Assembly (NCBI RefSeq): GCF_000355905.1
Contig: NZ_APLF01000005.1
Location: 186,001-250,000 of the forward strand
Length of the DNA stretch: 64,000 nt
Reading direction: 5' to 3'
Source of the DNA: Psychroflexus gondwanensis ACAM 44
Lineage (GTDB): Bacteria > Bacteroidota > Bacteroidia > Flavobacteriales > Flavobacteriaceae
A model generated the notes under the pieces. That model worked only from the letters and a program-made list of their open reading frames with translations. It made no database searches and had not been told where the DNA came from. This document shows positions 8,973-17,586 of this stretch, in pieces. Each line of letters begins with the position of its first letter. Within the stretch, counting starts at the first letter, position 1. The position numbers and the translations under genes are program-made.

Positions 8973-9827
8973 TTATTCGCTATAAAGGTCTTTAAAAAAT
9001 AATGTCATTTTTTCCCAAGATTTTTCTGTTATTTCTTTATCATAAGCTAGTGGAAGATCGAATTTTTCACCTAAGCTATCGGCATCTTTATTGGTAAAAG
9101 AATGCATCACGCCTTCATAAGCAATATACTCATAATCAGCGTTGATAGCATCTAATTGAGATTTGAATGTTTTTTCTTGCTCATCGGTAATCATCATATC
9201 TTCGGCCCCATTTTGAATTAAAAGTTTGGCTTTCAAATCTTCATTTGGCATAACTGGTAAACCAAGTCCACTATGAAAGACAGCAACTCCATCTAAGTCA
9301 GCACCAGAATTGGCCATCGACAAGGCTACACTTCCACCAAAACAAAAACCTATAGCTGAAATCTTTTCTGCATCTACATTCTCATCAGCTTTTAGAGTTT
9401 CCATCGCTGCCATAAAACGTTTTTTAGCAGTGTCAAAATTCTTCATCACGTTGCTAGAAAATGCCATAGCTTCCTCTGGATGTTCAGCTTGTTTTCCATT
9501 TCCATACATATCGACGGCTAGAGCTACATAACCCATTTCAGCAAGTTCATCTGCTTTTTGTCTTGCGAACTCATCGTGACCCCACCATTCGTGTACTACA
9601 ATAATTCCAGGTCTTTTACCTGACGTAGCAGTATTTCTGGAAATATATCCGTTTAGCATTATAGAGTCTGAGGCTTGATAGGAAATTTCATTTCCTATTA
9701 TCTCGGTCGAATTTTCTTCTTGGACTACTTCTACATTTTCTTCTGAAGTGTTTTCCTTTTTATCAGCCTTACAAGCTAATACACTTACTGTGAGCGTAAA
9801 TAATAGTATCCAATGATAATTTTTCAT
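8973..9827 (-). CDS. dienelactone hydrolase family lipoprotein
   Basis: A 284-residue alpha/beta hydrolase with a lipoprotein signal peptide (lipobox VLAC, Cys19) and an acidic linker of about 25 residues. The hydrolase core shows VVHEWWGH, the nucleophile elbow GFCFGG with Cys in place of Ser as is normal for dienelactone hydrolases, the acid in GAEDMM and the His in MHSFTN, so the catalytic triad is complete. As an exported lipoprotein it probably acts on an extracytoplasmic ester or lactone, but the substrate cannot be read. It is 10 bases downstream of the DUF2452 gene and very likely in its operon. Confidence 0.92.
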   Translation of the reverse strand: MKNYHWILLFTLTVSVLACKADKKENTSEENVEVVQEENSTEIIGNEISYQASDSIMLNGYISRNTATSGKRPGIIVVHEWWGHDEFARQKADELAEMGYVALAVDMYGNGKQAEHPEEAMAFSSNVMKNFDTAKKRFMAAMETLKADENVDAEKISAIGFCFGGSVALSMANSGADLDGVAVFHSGLGLPVMPNEDLKAKLLIQNGAEDMMITDEQEKTFKSQLDAINADYEYIAYEGVMHSFTNKDADSLGEKFDLPLAYDKEITEKSWEKMTLFFKDLYSE

Positions 9828-9837
9828 AGAGTAATGG

Positions 9838-10272
9838 TTAATGGGTTAAGGTGAGTTTTCCTTTAGAATCCAATCGAACCCACATTTTGTCTTCATTGAG
9901 TTTAAAACTTCCTTTAAAATCAAAATTACACTCATTAGGGGATATAATAGATAAGAATATTTTTCTCTTTTTATTTTCATATAGATGATAAATCTCACCT
10001 ACAATAGGTTCAAAACTAAACTCAGCACTGTAAATAAGATTATTGTATTCGTATTGCGCCATCAACTTTTCATACTTCTGCTTTAATTCTTCGTACTCTG
10101 TTTTGATTTGATGATTGACTTTACTCACATTGGAGTTTTTCCATCCTGTTAAATCTGTAGGAGTGATCTTTGGAGCACTAGAATTTGTAGCATAAGGCAA
10201 TAAACCCGCTTCATATTTATTGGTATCTTCATTGTAAACTACCTGATCTGGCTTTTTGGAGTTGTTGCCCAT
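9838..10272 (-). CDS. DUF2452 domain-containing protein
   Basis: A 144-residue soluble protein. The N-terminal half carries NPDQVVYN-like KKPDQVVYNED, then LLPYATNSSAPKI and a predicted helix (about 50-75) rich in Lys and Glu; the C-terminal half has YSAEFSFEPIVGEIYHLY and a strand-rich end with DKMWVRLDS. These are the landmarks of DUF2452, a Bacteroidota/proteobacterial family of unknown function. It leads a two-gene operon with the dienelactone hydrolase lipoprotein and is divergent from the FKBP gene, sharing a 189-bp intergenic region. Confidence 0.88.
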   Translation of the reverse strand: MGNNSKKPDQVVYNEDTNKYEAGLLPYATNSSAPKITPTDLTGWKNSNVSKVNHQIKTEYEELKQKYEKLMAQYEYNNLIYSAEFSFEPIVGEIYHLYENKKRKIFLSIISPNECNFDFKGSFKLNEDKMWVRLDSKGKLTLTH

Positions 10273-10307
10273 TTTGAAATTTTAAATAATTTAAGCGAAA
10301 TTATGTT

Positions 10308-10325
10308 CAATTATTTCAATAATTG
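10308..10325. repeat. perfect inverted repeat between divergent genes
   Basis: CAATTATT, two bases, AATAATTG. It lies between the DUF2452 and FKBP start codons and could be an operator or chance AT-rich symmetry. Confidence 0.4.
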
Positions 10326-10377
10326 CCTTACTTAAGGTTAAAATTGCATTAAAAAAGAGAATTAATAACCGATATAA

Positions 10378-10407
10378 TTGGGTTTGGCTATCTAAATGAT
10401 ATCTTTG
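10378..10407 (+). promoter_or_regulatory. FKBP gene promoter
   Basis: TTG (10378-10380), 19-base spacer, TATCTTTG (10400-10407). This places the transcript start about 50 bases before the ATG. Confidence 0.7.
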
Positions 10408-10461
10408 TATTAATTGTTAAATAAAAGTTCTAATTAATTAGAAATCAATAAATTAATATTT

Positions 10462-10896
10462 ATGAGTCAAGTAAAAGAAAAAGACACAGTAAAAGTTCAC
10501 TACACAGGAAAAATAGCTACTAGCGGACAAGTTTTCGATAGTTCTTTAGAAAGAGAACCTATTGAATTTACGCTAGGCGAAGGTACAATTATTCCAGGTT
10601 TTGAAACTGGTGTCCTTAATATGAAAGAAGCTGAGAAAAAAACTATAGAAATCCCTAAAGAAGAAGCTTACGGTGAAGTTAAGGAAGAACTTTTCCAACA
10701 AGTTGGTAAAGATCAACTTCCAGAGGATATAAAACCTGAAGTAGGTATGGGATTAGTTTCTCAAAATCCTGATGGAACTGAACGTCAATTAAGAGTTGCA
10801 GAAGTGAATGAAGATCACATCGTTGTCGATGCTAATCATCCACTTGCTGGACACGATCTTACTTTTGAATTGGAATTAGTTGAAATAAAAAGCTAA
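10462..10896 (+). CDS. FKBP-type peptidyl-prolyl isomerase, SlyD-like
   Basis: A 144-residue cytoplasmic prolyl isomerase and chaperone. VKVHYTGKI (9-17) and the split FKBP core with GTIIPGFETGVLNM (about 46-59) identify the catalytic domain. The roughly 65-residue flap insert (EAYGEV to NHPLAGHDL) is the chaperone insert-in-flap domain of SlyD, and NHPLAGxxLxFELEL is the SlyD signature. It ends right after this motif and lacks the His/Cys-rich nickel-binding tail of E. coli SlyD, as is common outside Enterobacteria. It has its own promoter and a terminator directly after. Confidence 0.95.
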   Translation: MSQVKEKDTVKVHYTGKIATSGQVFDSSLEREPIEFTLGEGTIIPGFETGVLNMKEAEKKTIEIPKEEAYGEVKEELFQQVGKDQLPEDIKPEVGMGLVSQNPDGTERQLRVAEVNEDHIVVDANHPLAGHDLTFELELVEIKS

Positions 10897-10917
10897 ATCT
10901 ATTCAATTTTAGAATTC

Positions 10918-10944
10918 AAAAACCACTCTTTACGAGTGGTTTTT
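10918..10944 (+). terminator. intrinsic terminator after the FKBP gene
   Basis: An 11-bp stem whose core AACCACTC (10921-10928) pairs with GAGTGGTT (10934-10941), loop TTTAC, followed by a run of T. Confidence 0.92.
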
Positions 10945-11000
10945 TTTTGTAATCTCATTACCTTCTAAACGACTATTCAATCGAATTTAAAAATAAATAT

Positions 11001-11546
11001 ATGAAACCTATTGAAATTAATGAAGCTCAAGAACCTGCAAAAGGTATTTTAGAAGCTACAAAATCTAAAATGGGCGCAGTTCCTAATATGTTCAAAATGA
11101 TGGCTAACAATCCATCCCTTTTAAACGCTTATACGAAAGCCGATGAAACGTTTAGAAAGGATTCTGGTTTTACTCCTCAAGAACAAGAAGTGATTTTGCT
11201 TTCTATAGCTGTTTATAATGAATGTACTTATTGTGTAGCAGCACATAGCTTTATCGCTAAGCATCAAAGTAAAGTCTCTAAGGAAGTTATCGATGCTTTA
11301 CGAGATCGTAAAAAATTATCAGAGGCTAAATACGAAGCGCTTTCCAAGTTTGCTGTATCTGTTACCAAGGAGCGTGGCTTCCCTACTCAAGAGGCTACAA
11401 ATGCCTTAAAACAAGCAGGCTATACCGATCAACATGTAGCCGGTGTTATTACTGGGGTTGGTATGAAGACGCTAAGTAACTATATCAATCACATTTCAGA
11501 AACTAAAGTCGATGATATGTTTGCTGAATTCAAGTGGGAAAAATAG
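11001..11546 (+). CDS. carboxymuconolactone decarboxylase / AhpD-like peroxidase-related protein
   Basis: A 181-residue all-helical protein of the AhpD/CMD fold. The active-site motif ECTYCVAAH (74-82) has the Glu, CxxC and His of the AhpD proton relay, so a thiol-dependent peroxidase or reductase activity is expected rather than decarboxylation, which does not use the CxxC. It resembles the uncharacterised peroxidase-related branch. No ahpC is nearby. A terminator follows, separating it from the two small membrane-protein genes downstream. Confidence 0.9.
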   Translation: MKPIEINEAQEPAKGILEATKSKMGAVPNMFKMMANNPSLLNAYTKADETFRKDSGFTPQEQEVILLSIAVYNECTYCVAAHSFIAKHQSKVSKEVIDALRDRKKLSEAKYEALSKFAVSVTKERGFPTQEATNALKQAGYTDQHVAGVITGVGMKTLSNYINHISETKVDDMFAEFKWEK

Positions 11547-11572
11547 AAGGTAATTTTTGCTAACTCTTAAAA

Positions 11573-11605
11573 ACGCTCAAGTCTTTATAAGCTTGAGTGT
11601 TTTTT
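11573..11605 (+). terminator. intrinsic terminator after the AhpD-like gene
   Basis: ACGCTCAAG (11573-11581) pairs with CTTGAGTGT (11592-11600) with one G-U pair, followed by a T-tract. Confidence 0.85.
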
Positions 11606-11652
11606 ATGCAAAGTATTCTAATAAAATTTAAAGTTGTTTATGATGGCTTATC

Positions 11653-11660
11653 TATTTTTG
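11653..11660 (+). promoter_or_regulatory. -7 box six bases before a start codon
   Basis: A perfect TATTTTTG ends 5 bases before the ATG at 11666; GTTG at 11633-11636 is a possible -33 box at a short 16-base spacing. The mRNA is predicted to be leaderless or nearly so. Confidence 0.6.
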
Positions 11661-11665
11661 CACCC

Positions 11666-12052
11666 ATGAAATTAACATTACAATTAGCAGCTATATATAA
11701 TATCCTCTGGGGCGCCTGGGTGGTTATTTTTCCAAATCATTTTTTTCAACTTGTGGGTATGGAACTCCCTACTCAACCTATGATCTGGCAAGGTATGGGA
11801 ATGGTTATAGGAGTGTACGGTATAGGATATTGGTGGGCGTCCTTTAACCCTCTAAGGCACTGGCCAATTGTTGCAGTTGGTTTCTTAGGAAAGATTTTTG
11901 GTCCCTTGGGTTTTGTGTTTAATTATTATGAAGGCAAAGTTCCTTTTGAGTTTTTTTATACGCTTATTACCAATGACTTCATTTGGTGGATTCCTTTTTT
12001 CTTGATTTTGAAAAAAGTTCATCAAGATTACAACTGGAAACTAACCGACTAG
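11666..12052 (+). CDS. small multi-spanning membrane protein, unknown function
   Basis: A 128-residue protein with about four predicted membrane segments: AAIYNILWGAWVVIF, GMGMVIGVYGIGYWWA, WPIVAVGFLGKIFGPLGFVF and the C-terminal FIWWIPFFLIL. It is rich in Trp and Phe. The start is placed at 11666 because the upstream in-frame GTG at 11597 lies inside the preceding terminator and the -7 box sits at 11653-11660. I do not recognise a named family. Its TAG stop directly abuts the ATG of the next membrane-protein gene, so the two are probably made together. Confidence 0.8.
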   Translation: MKLTLQLAAIYNILWGAWVVIFPNHFFQLVGMELPTQPMIWQGMGMVIGVYGIGYWWASFNPLRHWPIVAVGFLGKIFGPLGFVFNYYEGKVPFEFFYTLITNDFIWWIPFFLILKKVHQDYNWKLTD

Positions 12053-12481
12053 ATGAACAGTATACTCGAACATCTATGTATGTTAAGGCTTTTAGCCGAT
12101 TTTGGACTTGTAGTCTTGATTTGGATGGTTCAACTCATTGTTTATCCAGGATTCACCTTCTACTCCGAAGAGCATTTATTGAATTGGCATAAAACGTACA
12201 CACCCAGAATTACGTTTATTGTAGCTCCACTCATGTTCATTCAAATGGGAATAGCGCTGTACTTGTGCATTTTTGATTTTTCAACAGTCCATTTGGTCTA
12301 TTTAATTTTAGTGGTCTCAACCTGGTTCAGCACCTTTATTTATTTTGTACCGTTACATCATAATATCGAAGTCAATAGAGACTTAAAGTCATCGGCTAAC
12401 AGGTTAACCAAAGGGAATTGGATACGCACCATTCAATGGACTTTTATCTTTATTTACGGTGTGATTTGGCTTTCTTCTTAA
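12053..12481 (+). CDS. four-helix membrane protein, unknown function
   Basis: A 142-residue protein with four hydrophobic segments (about 9-32, 53-73, 78-99 and 122-140). The loop after helix 1 has YPGFTFYSEEHLLNWHKTYTPR, with conserved-looking Tyr, Glu, His and Arg, and the loop after helix 3 has PLHHN. Polar residues of this kind at membrane edges could bind a metal or haem, but that is speculation. The ATG follows the stop codon of the upstream gene without a gap, indicating translational coupling. No named family is recognised with confidence. Confidence 0.78.
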   Translation: MNSILEHLCMLRLLADFGLVVLIWMVQLIVYPGFTFYSEEHLLNWHKTYTPRITFIVAPLMFIQMGIALYLCIFDFSTVHLVYLILVVSTWFSTFIYFVPLHHNIEVNRDLKSSANRLTKGNWIRTIQWTFIFIYGVIWLSS

Positions 12482-12520
12482 GGCTATTATAAAATATTGG
12501 AATTAAGACATCTTAAAAGC

Positions 12521-12557
12521 AATAATACTTGACTTTACCAGTTTAAAGTCGTATTAT
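12521..12557. other. stem-loop upstream of rpoD
   Basis: ATAATAC (12522-12528) pairs with GTATTAT (12551-12557) and GACTTTA (12531-12537) pairs with TAAAGTC (12544-12550), with a TT bulge and a 6-base loop: 14 base pairs in all. There is no T-tract, so it is a weak candidate as a terminator for the membrane-protein pair and may be a feature of the rpoD leader. Confidence 0.55.
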
Positions 12558-12600
12558 AGCCAAATTCCAGTTATTTATTATTATTATATAAAAATTATAT

Positions 12601-13467
12601 ATGAGACAGCTTAAAATTACCAAACAGGTTACCAATCGTGAATCTAAGTCCTTAGATAAATATCTACAAGACATTAGTAAGGTAGATTTAATTACAGCTG
12701 AGGAGGAAGTTGAATTAGCTCAACGGATTCGGGAAGGCGATCAAGCAGCTTTGGAAAAATTAACTAATGCCAATTTAAGGTTTGTCGTCTCAGTTGCAAA
12801 ACAATATCAAAATCAAGGTTTAAAATTGCCTGATTTAATTAATGAAGGTAATGTTGGTCTTGTTAAAGCAGCCAAGCGATTTGATGAAACCCGTGGTTTC
12901 AAATTTATCTCGTACGCTGTATGGTGGATTAGACAATCTATCCTTCAGGCTTTAGCAGAGCAGTCACGTGTGGTAAGACTTCCTTTAAATAAAATTGGAG
13001 TCATTAACAAAATAAACAAAACCTTTTCTCACCTAGAACAGGTCAACGAGCGTCCACCATCTGCTATTGAAATTGCTAAAGAGCTCGATATGAGTGAAGC
13101 TCAAGTGAAAGTAGCTCTTAAAAATTCTGGTCGTCATCTCTCTATGGATGCACCCTTTAAGGAAGGTGAAAACGATTCGAACTTATATGATGTATTAAGT
13201 TCTGCTGAATCCCCTACTCCAGATGATCAATTGATGAAAGACTCTTTGAGTATCGAAATCAATAGAGCTTTAGAAACCCTATCTCAAAGAGAAGCAGATG
13301 TTATTCGTTTAAATTATGGGATTGGCAATCAACCAGCGATGACGCTTCAAGAAATTGGAGATACGTTCGATTTAAGTAGAGAGCGTGTAAGACAAATTAG
13401 AGAAAAAGGCATTAGACGATTGAAACATCAATCCAAAAATAAAATGCTTAAGAAATATTTAGGCTAA
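12601..13467 (+). CDS. rpoD: primary RNA polymerase sigma factor (RpoD/SigA, Bacteroidota short form)
   Basis: A 288-residue sigma-70 factor. It begins with region 1.2 ([16 protein letters not shown]), then regions 2.1-2.4 ([45 protein letters not shown]), region 3, and region 4.2 helix-turn-helix ([19 protein letters not shown]). Region 1.1 is absent, as in Bacteroidota primary sigma factors, and region 2.4 should read the TAnnTTTG boxes seen repeatedly in this window. It is monocistronic: a hairpin precedes it and a terminator follows. Length and sequence are typical of the essential housekeeping factor. Confidence 0.97.
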   Translation: MRQLKITKQVTNRESKSLDKYLQDISKVDLITAEEEVELAQRIREGDQAALEKLTNANLRFVVSVAKQYQNQGLKLPDLINEGNVGLVKAAKRFDETRGFKFISYAVWWIRQSILQALAEQSRVVRLPLNKIGVINKINKTFSHLEQVNERPPSAIEIAKELDMSEAQVKVALKNSGRHLSMDAPFKEGENDSNLYDVLSSAESPTPDDQLMKDSLSIEINRALETLSQREADVIRLNYGIGNQPAMTLQEIGDTFDLSRERVRQIREKGIRRLKHQSKNKMLKKYLG

Positions 13468-13488
13468 TCCTAGATACTTTATAAACGT

Positions 13489-13513
13489 AAAAAAAGCCAT
13501 TCAGAATGGCCTT
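13489..13513 (-). terminator. intrinsic terminator, mainly for the SDR gene
   Basis: GCCATTC (13496-13502) and GAATGGC (13504-13510) form the stem. On the minus strand it is followed by a run of seven T, so it serves the SDR gene; on the plus strand it can also slow transcription leaving rpoD. Confidence 0.75.
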
Positions 13514-13521
13514 GAGGTAAA

Positions 13522-14235
13522 TTATTTCTTGGAAGGTTGAGATGGCCTTACCTCTACTTTACTCGGTAGAGTTCTAGGATTCATTTTAAATAAATCAACA
13601 ACCAATTCTCCCAAATCTTCGGGTTGAATTTTCCAAGCATCACTTTCATCTGGAGTATTTCCATTGAAATGAGAAGCTACAGACCCAGGCATGATAGTAG
13701 ACACATTTACACCGTAATCTCTTAAATCCATCATCACAGCTTGCGTAAATCCTGTTACTCCAAATTTACTGGCGTTGTAAGCAGATCCTTTTGCGAAGAA
13801 ATTGGTTCCTGCAAGACTAGATATGGTTATAAAATATCCTTTACTCTTTTTTAAAGCCTCTACAGAAGCTTTAATCGAAAAAAATACTCCTGTAAGATTG
13901 GTGTCTATAGTTTCTTTCCATTGGGTTTCTGTCAAATCTTCAATAGAGTGATAGTGGCCCAATCCTGCATTAGCTATAACGTAGTCGAGTTGACCAAATT
14001 CGCTTAAAATTTTTTGTACTGCTTTTTCTTGATGCTTCAATTCTCTTACGTCTGCTTCAATACCAATAGCTTTTGCATTGGGATTGGAACTTTTAAGCAA
14101 TTCTACAGCTTGGTCAGCAGAAGACTGCGTTCGGCTAGTAATAGCAACATGAACCCCTTGTTTCATCAGGGCATCTGCAATACCAAAACCTATTCCTTTA
14201 CTTCCGCCTGTTATATAAGCAACTTTATTTTTCAT
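13522..14235 (-). CDS. short-chain dehydrogenase/reductase, 3-ketoacyl-ACP reductase-like
   Basis: A 237-residue classical SDR. The cofactor motif TGGSKGIG (9-16), the NAG motif (NAGLG), the catalytic Ser in ISSLAG and YNASK (Tyr and Lys) are all present, so it should be an active NAD(P)H oxidoreductase. An Arg shortly after strand 2 (SRT) suggests preference for NADPH. Annotation pipelines often call this group 3-ketoacyl-ACP reductase, but the C-terminus is short and the true FabG candidate is at 54384. The substrate is unknown. It is monocistronic with a terminator at its 3' end. Confidence 0.9.
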   Translation of the reverse strand: MKNKVAYITGGSKGIGFGIADALMKQGVHVAITSRTQSSADQAVELLKSSNPNAKAIGIEADVRELKHQEKAVQKILSEFGQLDYVIANAGLGHYHSIEDLTETQWKETIDTNLTGVFFSIKASVEALKKSKGYFITISSLAGTNFFAKGSAYNASKFGVTGFTQAVMMDLRDYGVNVSTIMPGSVASHFNGNTPDESDAWKIQPEDLGELVVDLFKMNPRTLPSKVEVRPSQPSKK

Positions 14236-14335
14236 ATTTTCTAAATAATTTTTTGATTTATTTAAAGTTAATGTCTAGGTATTAACTTCATCCTCATTTT
14301 TAAAACTTTTAACGTCATCGTTTGAAGTTTAAAAT

Positions 14336-14343
14336 TACTTTTG
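14336..14343 (+). promoter_or_regulatory. -7 box of the penicillin-binding protein gene
   Basis: A perfect TACTTTTG 16 bases before the ATG. A TTTG lies only 11 bases upstream, too close for a canonical -33 box. Confidence 0.5.
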
Positions 14344-14359
14344 AGCAAAATTAAAATTC

Positions 14360-16663
14360 ATGACAAAGTCAAAAAAGAAAAAAAACAATAGCTTTTTCAG
14401 ACTTTTCCTTTGGGGGATGACGATTCTTATTGGAAGTTTTTTCATTTTCTTTGGAAGCATTTATATAGGGTTATGGGGGAAAGTGCAGACAAAGAGCGAT
14501 CTTCAAAATATAAAGCAGTCGGAAGCCACAGAAATTCTAGATCATAAAGGAGAAGACATTGATAAATTCTATAAATACAATAGACAGTCTATTTCATATT
14601 CAGCTTTCCCCAAACACCTTGTAGAGGCATTAGTCGCTACTGAAGATGCACGGTTTTATGAACATGATGGTGTGGATAATTATAGTCTTTTGCGCGTGTT
14701 TTTTAAAACTATCCTCTCTGGTGATAAGTCTTCTGGAGGAGGAAGTACACTTACGCAACAGTTGGTCAAAAATATCTATGGGAGAAAATCTTATGGTTTT
14801 TTTAGTCTACCCGTTAACAAGTTGAAGGAAAGCATCATTGCCAAAAGGATTGAAAATGTGTATTCTAAAAAAGAAATTTTAGAATTATATCTCAATACGG
14901 TTCCTTTTAGTGGTAATACTTACGGTATAGAGAGTGCGGCAAATCAATTTTTTGATAAAACCACATCCGACTTATCTGTTCCAGAGTCGGCGACCTTAGT
15001 GGGAACCCTTAAGGCTAACCATTCTTACAATCCAAGACTTTTCCCTGAACGAAGTCAGTTGAGACGTGATGTAGTTCTTTCTCAAATGCAAAAATATGGC
15101 TACCTGACTTCAGAAAAAGCAAGTTCTGCTATGAGTGAATCTATTCAATTGAAACTCTCTAAGCGGAACACCTTTCAACGTCAATTTTTCGTTGACCTTA
15201 TCAAGTCTGAAGTTGAAGGTATCCTTGATAGTATCAATTCCAAAAATGATTATAAATATAGTATAGAAGAAGATGGCTTAAAAATTCACACTACCCTAGA
15301 TCTTGATCAACAAAAGCTTTTAGAAGCTTCTGTTAAAAAGCATATAGGCAATTTGCAGCCTCAGTTTGAAGCAGAATATAACACCGATTTACCTTGGAAA
15401 AATAAAGCACTGCTTTTAAAAATTGCTGAAAACACCAAGGTCTATAAGAGATTAAAAAGGTCTAAAATTTCTAAAGATCAACTCCTAGATAGTCTCCAAA
15501 AGAAGAGACCTATTGAGGTTTTAAAAAATGGAGAATACACTGTATTACAGCTATCTACGTTAGATAGTATAAGCTATAGCTTGAAGCAAATAAATGCGGC
15601 AAGCCTAAGTGTAAATCCAAAAACTGGAGCCATATTGGCTTACGTTGGTGGTGTAGACTACAGAACCTCAAAATTTGATATCATCAAAAATTCTAGACGC
15701 CAAGTGGGGTCAACTTTTAAACCCATTGTGTATGCTTCTGCCTTAAAAACTGGAATAAAGCCTTGTGATTATTTTTTAGCAAAAGAGATCACCTATACTA
15801 ACTTTAAAGACTGGAAGCCAGAAAACTCATCTCATAAGGAAGAAGATCCTTACCTCAATTTTTCTATGAAACACGCCCTCACCCACTCTTTAAATACGGT
15901 GAGTGTAAAAGTATTGGAAAAGGCAGGAATTGAAAATACAATTACACTAGCGAAGAGTATGGGAGTAACTTCCAATATGGTTAGTGAACCTTCTCTAGCT
16001 CTTGGAGTTGCAGAATTGAATATGAAAGAATTAGCCAAGGTATATTCGAGTATCGCCAACCAAAGTAAAGTTCCTGAGATTCATTTTATAACAAAAATCA
16101 CATCAAAAACTGGCGAAGTGATTGCTGAATTTACTCCTGCTCAACCTAAATCTTCAGAACTGGAGGTTGAGCAAAACCGAATCTTATTGGCCATCTTAGA
16201 AAATGTTGTTGATGAAGGTACAGCCAGTCGATTACGAACTACCTTCGGACTCCGCCAAGATCTGGCTGGGAAGACCGGTACAACTCAGGGGAACAAGGAC
16301 GGTTGGTTTGCTGCGATTACTCCAAAGTTGGTCAATATTACATGGGTAGGGCATAATAACCAAAGCATCAACTTTAAAACTACTCGACTAGGTCAAGGTG
16401 CAAATTCAGCGTTGCCCATTTTTGGAACTATGTATCAACAGATGGTTAAAGAAGATCGCTTTAATGAGATCACTAGAGCGAAATTCCCGTCACTCTCCGA
16501 AAACCAAAGGGAAGCTTTAAATTGCAATGGTATAAAGCGTGATGGTTTTTTCAAACGCCTATTTACAAAAGACGAAACTGAAAAGAATTTTGACGACGAA
16601 ACCGAGAAGGAAGATAAAAAAGAAGGCTTTTTTAGTCGTCTTTTTAGCTCAAAAAAGAAATAA
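14360..16663 (+). CDS. class A penicillin-binding protein (PBP1A-type transglycosylase/transpeptidase)
   Basis: A 767-residue bifunctional peptidoglycan synthase. A lysine-rich cytoplasmic start is followed by one membrane anchor (about 19-38), the GT51 transglycosylase domain (catalytic Glu95 in ATEDARFYEHDG, and GGSTLTQQLVKN), and the transpeptidase domain with Ser451 in GSTFK, an SLN motif and KTGT at about 638. The last 50 residues are charged and low in complexity, with repeated RLF and KKEG elements. All active-site motifs are intact, so it should polymerise and cross-link glycan strands at the inner membrane. It converges with the SdiA-regulated gene with only 3 bases between stop codons. 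Confidence 0.96.
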   Translation: MTKSKKKKNNSFFRLFLWGMTILIGSFFIFFGSIYIGLWGKVQTKSDLQNIKQSEATEILDHKGEDIDKFYKYNRQSISYSAFPKHLVEALVATEDARFYEHDGVDNYSLLRVFFKTILSGDKSSGGGSTLTQQLVKNIYGRKSYGFFSLPVNKLKESIIAKRIENVYSKKEILELYLNTVPFSGNTYGIESAANQFFDKTTSDLSVPESATLVGTLKANHSYNPRLFPERSQLRRDVVLSQMQKYGYLTSEKASSAMSESIQLKLSKRNTFQRQFFVDLIKSEVEGILDSINSKNDYKYSIEEDGLKIHTTLDLDQQKLLEASVKKHIGNLQPQFEAEYNTDLPWKNKALLLKIAENTKVYKRLKRSKISKDQLLDSLQKKRPIEVLKNGEYTVLQLSTLDSISYSLKQINAASLSVNPKTGAILAYVGGVDYRTSKFDIIKNSRRQVGSTFKPIVYASALKTGIKPCDYFLAKEITYTNFKDWKPENSSHKEEDPYLNFSMKHALTHSLNTVSVKVLEKAGIENTITLAKSMGVTSNMVSEPSLALGVAELNMKELAKVYSSIANQSKVPEIHFITKITSKTGEVIAEFTPAQPKSSELEVEQNRILLAILENVVDEGTASRLRTTFGLRQDLAGKTGTTQGNKDGWFAAITPKLVNITWVGHNNQSINFKTTRLGQGANSALPIFGTMYQQMVKEDRFNEITRAKFPSLSENQREALNCNGIKRDGFFKRLFTKDETEKNFDDETEKEDKKEGFFSRLFSSKKK

Positions 16664-16666
16664 GTA

Positions 16667-17518
16667 TCACTTAAATTCTATAAGTTGTATGTTTTGTTTT
16701 TGAAAATCCCCTTCCTCATTAGAAATATATATTCGCCCTTTAGAATCGAAGGATAAACCTTCTGGTTGTTGGAACTTTTCGGGATCTAAGAGGTGCATTT
16801 TTTTCGGAGATCCATCTGGCTCTAATATTAAAATTCTAGGAGTTTTCGAATCTAAAATATAAATTTCCTGTGTAGTTGGATGAATCGTCAATTCTGAAGG
16901 AAAGAAATTAGTTTCCATAAACCAGGAAGCATCTACTTCAAATATCGGATCTCTGTAACTTAAATTTATAAAGTAGTCTTCTTTGGTGTCAAATGTAGTG
17001 GGATCTAATTCATAAATAAGAAAGCGATCCCTAGTGGTTAGAAGGTTATTTTCTTTTGGAATTGTAAGAATTTCACCTGTAGTTTTATTGATATCAAAAC
17101 TTTCGATGTTATGTTTTTTTGAAAATTCAGTTTGAAAGACTTCGACTATCCGACTTTCGAGTTCGAAATTTTCGATTCTGAAAAGTTGTCCACTACTATC
17201 CATGACGTAAGCTGTAGAATCAATAATTCTAATGGCTTCATAATCTCCTCTTGGTCCAAATTGAATTTCTCTTGTAACGCTTTCGAGGTTGAGATCATAA
17301 ATATAGATACTTCCTTTTTCATCCTGAATACAAGCAAGCTTAGAATCATCTATATGACTAATTCCAGAAACTTCTTTTAAAGATTCCGGAAGCTCAAATG
17401 TTTTTAAAATGCGCAGTTCACCTGTGTAGGAATAATTGGGTTTTAAAAACCAATACGTTCCAGCCACGAAAAACAGTACACCTGCAATTATTAAAAAGAC
17501 AATTAAATTCTGTTTCAC
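16667..17518 (-). CDS. SdiA-regulated domain beta-propeller protein
   Basis: A 283-residue protein starting at a GTG. An N-terminal hydrophobic segment (about 4-25) acts as a membrane anchor or uncleaved signal, so the rest is probably periplasmic. The body is made of repeated strands with KEVSGISHID, ACIQDEKG, RGDYEAI and QQPEGLSFDSKGRIYISNE; the paired SGI and EGL motifs are typical of the SdiA-regulated (PF06977) propeller family. The family is related to phytase-like and strictosidine-synthase-like propellers, but no activity is established. It shares a short intergenic region with the divergent MscS channel gene. Confidence 0.83.
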   Translation of the reverse strand: MKQNLIVFLIIAGVLFFVAGTYWFLKPNYSYTGELRILKTFELPESLKEVSGISHIDDSKLACIQDEKGSIYIYDLNLESVTREIQFGPRGDYEAIRIIDSTAYVMDSSGQLFRIENFELESRIVEVFQTEFSKKHNIESFDINKTTGEILTIPKENNLLTTRDRFLIYELDPTTFDTKEDYFINLSYRDPIFEVDASWFMETNFFPSELTIHPTTQEIYILDSKTPRILILEPDGSPKKMHLLDPEKFQQPEGLSFDSKGRIYISNEEGDFQKQNIQLIEFK

Positions 17519-17564
17519 AGCTTATTACTTATGGTTTAAGAGATCAAAGATGTAAGATTATATG

Positions 17565-17572
17565 TAAATTTG
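17565..17572 (+). promoter_or_regulatory. -7 box of the mscS-family gene
   Basis: A perfect TAAATTTG 14 bases before the ATG at 17587. It supports that ATG over upstream in-frame starts, which lie inside the divergent gene. Confidence 0.55.
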
Positions 17573-17586
17573 CAAAAAATTTGATC

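Noticed and set aside
14321-14343. Full -33/-7 promoter for the penicillin-binding protein gene
   Set aside because: The TTTG lies only 11 bases from the -7 box, too short for the 17-23 base spacing; only the -7 box is reported.
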